Part shown: piece after piece, positions 59,535 through 64,000 of the stretch
Layout: each line of letters starts with the position of its first letter
Position numbering within the stretch: the stretch's first letter is position 1
Source: Mycolicibacterium aubagnense
GTDB taxonomy: Bacteria > Actinomycetota > Actinomycetes > Mycobacteriales > Mycobacteriaceae
NCBI RefSeq assembly: GCF_010730955.1
Contig: NZ_AP022577.1
Span: forward strand, 5,766,001-5,830,000
DNA length: 64,000 bases
Direction of reading: 5' to 3'
Notes under the pieces: generated by a model
Database searches by the model: none
What the model was told of the DNA's origin: nothing
What the model saw: the letters and a program-made list of their open reading frames with translations, nothing else
Position numbers and translations under genes: made by a program

Positions 59535-60290
59535 TCAGATCACGAAGCCGCCGTCGATGTTCCAGGTGACGCCCGTGACGAACCCGGACTCTGGATGGGC
59601 CAGATAAGCGACGGCACTGGCGATATCGCGAGGCTGCCCGTACTGGCCGACCGCGATGAGCGGGCGAAGCTCGTCGGCGAAGTCGCCGGTGTCGGGATTC
59701 ATGTCGGTCGCGACCGGTCCCGGCTGGATGGTGTTGACGGTGATGCCGCGCGGGCCGAGTTCGCGCACGAGGCCTCGGGTCAGTCCGGCGACTGCGGCCT
59801 TGGTCAGGGCGTAGACCGAGAACCCGACGGTCGGCACCCGGTCGGCGTTCACACTGCCGATGGTGATGATGCGGCCGCCGGCGCCCAAGTGCGGCACGGC
59901 ACGCTGGATGGCGGCAAAGACTGCCTTCACGTTGATGGCCAGCATCCGGTCGAAGTCCTCCAGCGGGAACGACTCGATCGGTGCGCCCTGCGCGACGCCG
60001 GCGTTGTTGACCAGGATGTCCAGTCCGCCGAGTCGCTCGACCGCTTCGTCCACCGCTGCGGCGACGGCCAGTGCGTCGGCGCTGTCGGCCTTGATCGCGG
60101 CTACCTTCGCGCCGGTCGCCTCGAGTTCGTCGACCAGGTCCTGCGCGGCGTCGGGCGAGGACTGGTAGGTGAACGCCACCGCTGCGCCGTCTGCCGCGAG
60201 TCGGCGTACGGTCGCGGCGCCGATGCCGCGGGAACCGCCGGTGACCAGTGCGCGCCGCCCCGCGAGCGGCGCTTCCGAAGTGGTGCTCAT
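59535..60290 (-). CDS. Short-chain dehydrogenase/reductase (FabG-like)
   Basis: 251 residues. RRALVTGGSRGIGAATVRRLAADGAAVAFTYQSS gives an NADP-type loop; NNAGVAQGAP, TIGSVNADRVPTVGFSVYALTKAAVAGL (Ser-Tyr-x3-Lys) and NTIQPGPVATDMNP are all in place. It is divergent from a TetR gene at 60411, probably its repressor. Substrate unknown. Confidence 0.9.
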   Translation of the reverse strand: MSTTSEAPLAGRRALVTGGSRGIGAATVRRLAADGAAVAFTYQSSPDAAQDLVDELEATGAKVAAIKADSADALAVAAAVDEAVERLGGLDILVNNAGVAQGAPIESFPLEDFDRMLAINVKAVFAAIQRAVPHLGAGGRIITIGSVNADRVPTVGFSVYALTKAAVAGLTRGLVRELGPRGITVNTIQPGPVATDMNPDTGDFADELRPLIAVGQYGQPRDIASAVAYLAHPESGFVTGVTWNIDGGFVI

Positions 60291-60322
60291 GAGCTTCTCC
60301 CCGTCGTGGAATGATTCTTTCG

Positions 60323-60334
60323 AACCAATCGGTT
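60323..60334. promoter_or_regulatory. Candidate TetR operator (AACC-N4-GGTT)
   Basis: AACCAATCGGTT, a short dyad in the 120-base gap between the SDR and the divergent TetR gene. Weak because the arms are only four bases. Confidence 0.35.
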
Positions 60335-60410
60335 ACTAAGTACGCTCAGGACAAGGCGCCACGGCCGGGCTTCATTCCGAACTGTGGCCCGGATCACATC
60401 GGGAGGGTTG

Positions 60411-61031
60411 ATGCCGATCGGTAGACCGCGCATGTTCGACCCCGAGTCCGTTCTCGACATCGCGATGCGGTTGTTCTGGGCGCACGGCTATGACGGGGTG
60501 TCCATCAGTGACCTCACGGCTGCGACCGGCATCAACCGCCGCAGCCTGTACGCCGAATACGGTTCCAAGGCGGACCTCTTTCGGGCTGCCGTGCGGCGCT
60601 ACCAGGCCGGGCCCGGCGGATACGCCGAGCGTGCGCTCGCCCTGCCCACCGCATGGGAAACGGCGTACGCCATGGTGCACGGCGCCGTCGACGCGTCGTC
60701 CGGGACAGCGGGCCCGCGCGGATGCCTGCTGGTGCAAAGTGCGCTGGCCGCCGGCGATGAGGCGACAGAGTTGCACGCCGAGCTGGCCCAGCTTCGCGAA
60801 GACGGAATCACGGAGCTGGCCGAACGATTCCGGGCTGCCCAGCTCGTGGGCGAACTACCCGGGGCGGACCCGGAGCTGTTGGCGCGCTGGATCGGTGCGA
60901 TCAGTCAGGGTCTGGCGGTCCAAGCCAACAGCGTTGCCGACCGTGACGAACTGCACGCGGTGGCGGATCAGGCTCTCCGGGCCTGGCCGATGGCGCCTCA
61001 GGCCGCCGGTGTGCCTGGCGTGTCGTCCTGA
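60411..61031 (+). CDS. TetR-family transcriptional regulator
   Basis: 206 residues from ATG 60411, preceded by GGGAGG. It begins GRPRMFDPESVLDIAMRLFWAHGYDGVSISDLTAATGINRRSLYAEYGSKADLFRAAV, the helix-turn-helix of the TetR group with a C-terminal domain containing GPRGCLLVQSALA. Likely represses the divergent SDR. Its 3' end overlaps the convergent ABC permease gene by 34 bases. Confidence 0.9.
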   Translation: MPIGRPRMFDPESVLDIAMRLFWAHGYDGVSISDLTAATGINRRSLYAEYGSKADLFRAAVRRYQAGPGGYAERALALPTAWETAYAMVHGAVDASSGTAGPRGCLLVQSALAAGDEATELHAELAQLREDGITELAERFRAAQLVGELPGADPELLARWIGAISQGLAVQANSVADRDELHAVADQALRAWPMAPQAAGVPGVSS

Positions 61032-61879
61032 ACACCGGTATTCACCGGCAGTGGCTCCGGGGCGCGTCGCGACCTCCGCAACCGGCGTTCGAGTCGGGTC
61101 GCCAGCGCCGACAGCGCGAAGTTGAGGCTGATCATCAGCACCGCGATCACCAGCAGCGCGGGGATGTAATTGCTGTACGCCGAACCGATGTTGGTGCCCT
61201 GGCGGACCATCTCGACGAAGGTGATCTGGTAGCCGATGGCGGTGTCCTTGAGCACCACCACCATCTGGGACACCAACACGGGCAGCATCGACGTCACGGC
61301 CTGGGGGAGCAGGATCAGCCGCAGCGTCTGACCGGGTCGCAGACCCAGTGCCACGGCAGCCTCACGTTGCCCGCGGGGCAGCGCGTACACGCCGGCGCGC
61401 ACGATCTCCGCGATCACGGCGCCGTTGTACAGCGTCAGCCCGGTGATCACGCCGGCGAGCGCGAGCTGCCGTGACGGGAAGACGTCGTACAACGCGAACA
61501 GGAAGTACGCGAACAGCATCATGATCAGCACGGGGACGGCGCGGAAGAACTCGACGAACACCGAGCACGCCCACCGCACCGCGCGGGCTTCGGACAGCCG
61601 GCCCATGCCCAGCAGTAGACCCAGCACCAGCGCCAGCACGATCGACACCGCCGCCGCCGTCAACGTGCCGACGGCACCCGGCAGCACGTACGTCGTCCAC
61701 AGGTTCGCGGTCAGGAACGGGTGCCACTTCGCTTCGGTCAGTTGGCCTTTGGACTCGAACTGCCACAGCACCCAGCCGGCCATCGCAATGATCACCGCGA
61801 CGATGACGGCGGCGAAAACCAGGTTGCGACGCTGCGCCCGCGGTCCCGGGGCGTCGTAGAGGACGGCGGAGGATGTCAT
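60998..61879 (-). CDS. Glutamate-type ABC transporter permease (GluD/HisM family)
   Basis: 293 residues from ATG 61879, which overlaps the stop of the last repeat-derived micro-ORF (TGATG). About five or six membrane helices; the EAA loop is GQREAAVALGLRPGQTLRLILLPQAVTSMLPVLVSQ. It pairs with the permease half of the fusion protein encoded upstream and with the ATPase at 63573 to form a polar amino-acid importer. The Arg/Pro-rich tail (LERRLRRSRRAPEPLP) is cytoplasmic. Confidence 0.9.
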   Translation of the reverse strand: MTSSAVLYDAPGPRAQRRNLVFAAVIVAVIIAMAGWVLWQFESKGQLTEAKWHPFLTANLWTTYVLPGAVGTLTAAAVSIVLALVLGLLLGMGRLSEARAVRWACSVFVEFFRAVPVLIMMLFAYFLFALYDVFPSRQLALAGVITGLTLYNGAVIAEIVRAGVYALPRGQREAAVALGLRPGQTLRLILLPQAVTSMLPVLVSQMVVVLKDTAIGYQITFVEMVRQGTNIGSAYSNYIPALLVIAVLMISLNFALSALATRLERRLRRSRRAPEPLPVNTGVQDDTPGTPAA

Positions 61880-62037
61880 CACAGCCCTCTGTTCTTCGCG
61901 CAAGCGCTCATCAGAGTCCTCTGTTCTTCGCGCAAGCGCTCGCGGGTCTTCTGTTCTTCGCGCAAGCGCTCATCACAGCCCTCTGTTCTTCGCGCAAGCG
62001 CTCGCGGGTCTTCTGTTCTTCGCGCAAGCGCTCATCA
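61879..62037 (-). repeat. Five-core SACAK repeat array between two transporter genes
   Basis: Five copies of TGTTCTTCGCGCAAGCGCTC (plus strand; at 61890, 61922, 61952, 61984 and 62014), alternately 32 and 30 bases apart. Read on the coding strand they form three micro-ORFs in series, each starting MSACAKN; the first two are 19 codons with two SACAKN cores and the third is 10 codons. Each stop overlaps the next ATG as TGATG. The first ATG overlaps the fusion gene stop and the last stop overlaps the permease ATG. Confidence 0.9.
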
Positions 62038-63570
62038 CCGAACCACCGCGTATCGCTTACCCAACCAACTGAACAACAGCCCCAACGGCAATGTCAGGAC
62101 CACGAAACCAGCGGCGAAGATCGAACCGACCGCCAGCAGTGCCGCGGTGTTCTCGATCATCTCCTTCATCAGCAGCGCCGCCTCGGCGACACCGATGGCC
62201 GATGCGATGGTGGTGTTCTTCACCAAGGCGATCAACACGGAACCCAGCGGGTTGAGCACCGCGCGAAAAGCCTGCGGCAGCAAGATCATCCGCAGGTTCT
62301 GCCCGAAGCTCAGGCCCAGCGAGCGCGCGGCTTCGGCCTGGCCCAGCGGCACGGTGTTGATGCCCGAGCGCAACGTCTCGCACACGAATGACGCGGTGTA
62401 GACGGTCAACCCGAGAGCCGCGAGCCGAAAGTTGCTGTCCACCACGGCTGTCGGCGAATGTGGATCGACCAGGGTGATCCGCAGGGTGTTCCCGATGCCG
62501 AACGAGCAGAACAGGATGATCAGCGTCAACGGGGTGTTACGGACCACGTTGACGTACGCCGTGCCCAGCCAGCGCAGCACCGGCACCGGCGACAGCCGCA
62601 TCGCGGCCAGCATTGTGCCGAGGATCAGCGCACCGACCCCGGCGAGCAGCGTGAGTTGGATCGTCGTCCAGAACGCGGCCAGAATCTTGCCGCCGTAGGT
62701 GCCCCACAGATCGACGCGCTTCGATCCGCCGGCGCCATTGATGTCGGCGTCCAGCGGGGGAGGCGCCGGCGCAGACAGGCCGGCCGGCCCCAGGTTGCGG
62801 TCGAATGCGGCCTGCCACTCACCGGTCTTCTGCATCTTCTCGATGGCGTCGTTGATCTTCTGGCGTAATTCCTTGTCGCCCTTGAGCAATCCGATGCCGT
62901 ACTTCTCCACCGAGAAGGGCTTGCCGACCAGTTTGAACGCGCCCGGGGTCTGGGCGGCGTAGCCGGCCAGGATCACCTCGTCGGTGCTGAGCGCATCGAT
63001 GGCGCCGGTCTTCACGGCCTCGAGACAGGCCGAGTAGGTGTCGTACTGCTGTAGCTGCACGCCCGGATATTTGTCCTTGATGCGTTGCGCCGGTGTGGAA
63101 CCCGACACCGAGCACAGCTTCTTGTGGTTCTGCAGCGACTCGACACTGGTGATCTCGTTGTTGTCGGCGCGCACCAGCAGGCTCTGGCCGGTGACCAGAT
63201 ACGGACCGCCGAACGACACCTTCTGCTTACGGGCGTCGGTGATCGAGTAGGTGGCCACGATGAAGTCGACCTGGCGGTTCTGGATCAGGTTCTCGCGCTG
63301 ACCCGACGGGGCCTCTTTCCACTCGATGTCACCGGGCTGATAGCCGAGCTGCCCGGCGACGTACGTCGCGACGTCGATGTCGAAGCCGGCCAGGGTGCCG
63401 TCTGGCTTCTTCGCGGCCAGACCGGGTTGGTCGAACTTGGTGCCGATGGTGATCTTCTTGCTGGTGCCGCCACACGCGCTCAGCGTCAGTAACGCGGCGA
63501 TCAGCACGGTGACCGCGGCGAGACGGCGGAACGCCTGCGGCGTCAGCTGCGGCCTGATTGATCGTTCCAC
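62035..63570 (-). CDS. Fused amino-acid binding lipoprotein and ABC permease
   Basis: 511 residues. A lipoprotein signal ends LLTLSACGG (Cys33). Residues 38-265 form a type-3 periplasmic binding domain (ITIGTKFDQPGLAAKKPDGTLAGFDIDVATYVAGQLGY, FIVATYSITDARKQKVSFGGPYL). A linker of about 35 residues leads to an ABC permease domain (about 300-505) with the EAA loop GQAEAARSLGLSFGQNLRMILLPQAF. In Corynebacterium the matching GluB and GluC are separate. The GTG start is two bases after the ATPase stop. Confidence 0.92.
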   Translation of the reverse strand: MERSIRPQLTPQAFRRLAAVTVLIAALLTLSACGGTSKKITIGTKFDQPGLAAKKPDGTLAGFDIDVATYVAGQLGYQPGDIEWKEAPSGQRENLIQNRQVDFIVATYSITDARKQKVSFGGPYLVTGQSLLVRADNNEITSVESLQNHKKLCSVSGSTPAQRIKDKYPGVQLQQYDTYSACLEAVKTGAIDALSTDEVILAGYAAQTPGAFKLVGKPFSVEKYGIGLLKGDKELRQKINDAIEKMQKTGEWQAAFDRNLGPAGLSAPAPPPLDADINGAGGSKRVDLWGTYGGKILAAFWTTIQLTLLAGVGALILGTMLAAMRLSPVPVLRWLGTAYVNVVRNTPLTLIILFCSFGIGNTLRITLVDPHSPTAVVDSNFRLAALGLTVYTASFVCETLRSGINTVPLGQAEAARSLGLSFGQNLRMILLPQAFRAVLNPLGSVLIALVKNTTIASAIGVAEAALLMKEMIENTAALLAVGSIFAAGFVVLTLPLGLLFSWLGKRYAVVR

Positions 63571-63572
63571 GA

Positions 63573-64000
63573 TCAGTGGTCCAGGATCTTGCCCAGGAAA
63601 TCCCGGGCCCGGTTGGACTTCGGCGCGGTGAAGAATTCGTCGGGCTCGGCGTCCTCGACGATGGTGCCGTCGGCCATGAACACCACCCGGTTGGACGCCC
63701 GGCGGGCGAAGCCCATCTCGTGCGTCACCACGATCATGGTCATGCCGTCGGTCGCCAGGGACGTCATCACCGAGAGCACCTCGTTGACCATCTCGGGATC
63801 CAGCGCGCTGGTGGGCTCGTCGAACAGCATGACCTTCGGGCCCATGGCCAGCGAGCGGGCGATGGCGACGCGCTGCTGCTGACCACCGGACAGCTGCGCC
63901 GGGTACTTGTCGGCCTGGTTGGCGACCCCCACCCGCTCGAGCAGTTCGAGCCCCTTCGTGCGCGCCTCCTCCTTGCCCTTGCCGCGGACCCTCATCGGCG
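63573..64000 (-). CDS. Amino-acid ABC transporter ATPase, 5' end beyond the window
   Basis: The visible 142 residues hold the ABC signature [16 protein letters not shown], Walker [15 protein letters not shown], the D-loop and the switch His in VVTHEMGF; Walker A lies outside the window. It is a GlnQ/GluA-type subunit powering import by the fused binding-protein/permease and the second permease. First gene of the operon within view. Confidence 0.95.
   Translation of the reverse strand, partial: PMRVRGKGKEEARTKGLELLERVGVANQADKYPAQLSGGQQQRVAIARSLAMGPKVMLFDEPTSALDPEMVNEVLSVMTSLATDGMTMIVVTHEMGFARRASNRVVFMADGTIVEDAEPDEFFTAPKSNRARDFLGKILDH

Noticed and set aside
61879..62037. Regular repeats considered as a CRISPR array
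   Set aside because: The 20-base repeats are spaced only 10-12 bases apart and the intervals are themselves repeated, so there are no variable spacers, and no cas genes are near.

Overview
The window is a high-GC chromosomal segment of a mycobacterium. It looks like a fast-growing, Mycolicibacterium-type species rather than the tuberculosis complex. The evidence is gene content and order. pptH-pptT-truB, mntR/ribF/rpsO/pnp/pepR, ald/aldR, dapB, thyA-dfrA, dapA-rnj, ftsK, argA-pgsA-clgR-pspA-pspM and recA-recX follow, in reverse numbering, the Rv2800-to-Rv2736c block of M. tuberculosis. They are interrupted by genes that block lacks. recA has no intein, and start codons are mixed ATG/GTG with frequent GTGA/ATGA/TGATG overlaps.

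Layout. 0-17.9 kb: a truncated CocE-type hydrolase, the opposing 4'-phosphopantetheine enzymes PptH and PptT, truB, an aldo/keto reductase with a divergent TetR gene and paired operators, mntR, ribF, rpsO, pnp, pepR, ald with divergent aldR, a second TetR gene with inverted-repeat operators, two epimerases and dapB. 17.9-23.8 kb: an accessory stretch, lower in GC by eye. It begins where a flavodoxin-like gene is broken, carries an intact diverged copy of that gene, and holds membrane or secreted proteins and a 453-residue protein with an RxxxxH (HEPN-like) motif. 23.8-26.8 kb: a CitE-like lyase, a dienelactone hydrolase, thyA and dfrA. 26.9-36.7 kb: an atypical type II topoisomerase pair, a YcaQ/AlkX-type glycosylase, a second Lsr2-like protein, a frameshifted VOC gene, and an amino-acid permease and aminopeptidase next to a GntR regulator. 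36.7-46.5 kb: dapA-rnj, two TetR genes, an EspR-like regulator with an ABC1 kinase-like gene, two unrecognised genes and a methyltransferase/SDR/monooxygenase run. 46.7-58.5 kb: ftsK, DUF4282, argA, pgsA, the clgR-pspA-pspM envelope-stress block (sigma-E-type promoter), epoxide hydrolase, glycosyltransferase and recA-recX (SOS box plus a PafBC-type promoter). 58.5-64 kb: a secreted protein, an SDR/TetR pair and a glutamate-type ABC transporter whose binding protein is fused to its permease.

The most unusual structure is a short repeat, core reading MSACAKNRG, placed exactly between stop and start codons of co-directional genes. It occurs between pptH and pptT, in the transporter operon (five cores), and in two degenerate forms in the 45-46 kb operon. 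In the three clear cases it forms micro-ORFs linked to neighbours by TGATG or GTGA overlaps. Also notable are the topoisomerase A subunit, which naturally has Gly where Asp94 of M. tuberculosis GyrA lies, and the absence of thyX from its usual place upstream of dapA.

All calls come from reading the sequence and recalled family knowledge; no database search was run. No tRNA, rRNA, CRISPR array, integrase or insertion sequence was recognised.
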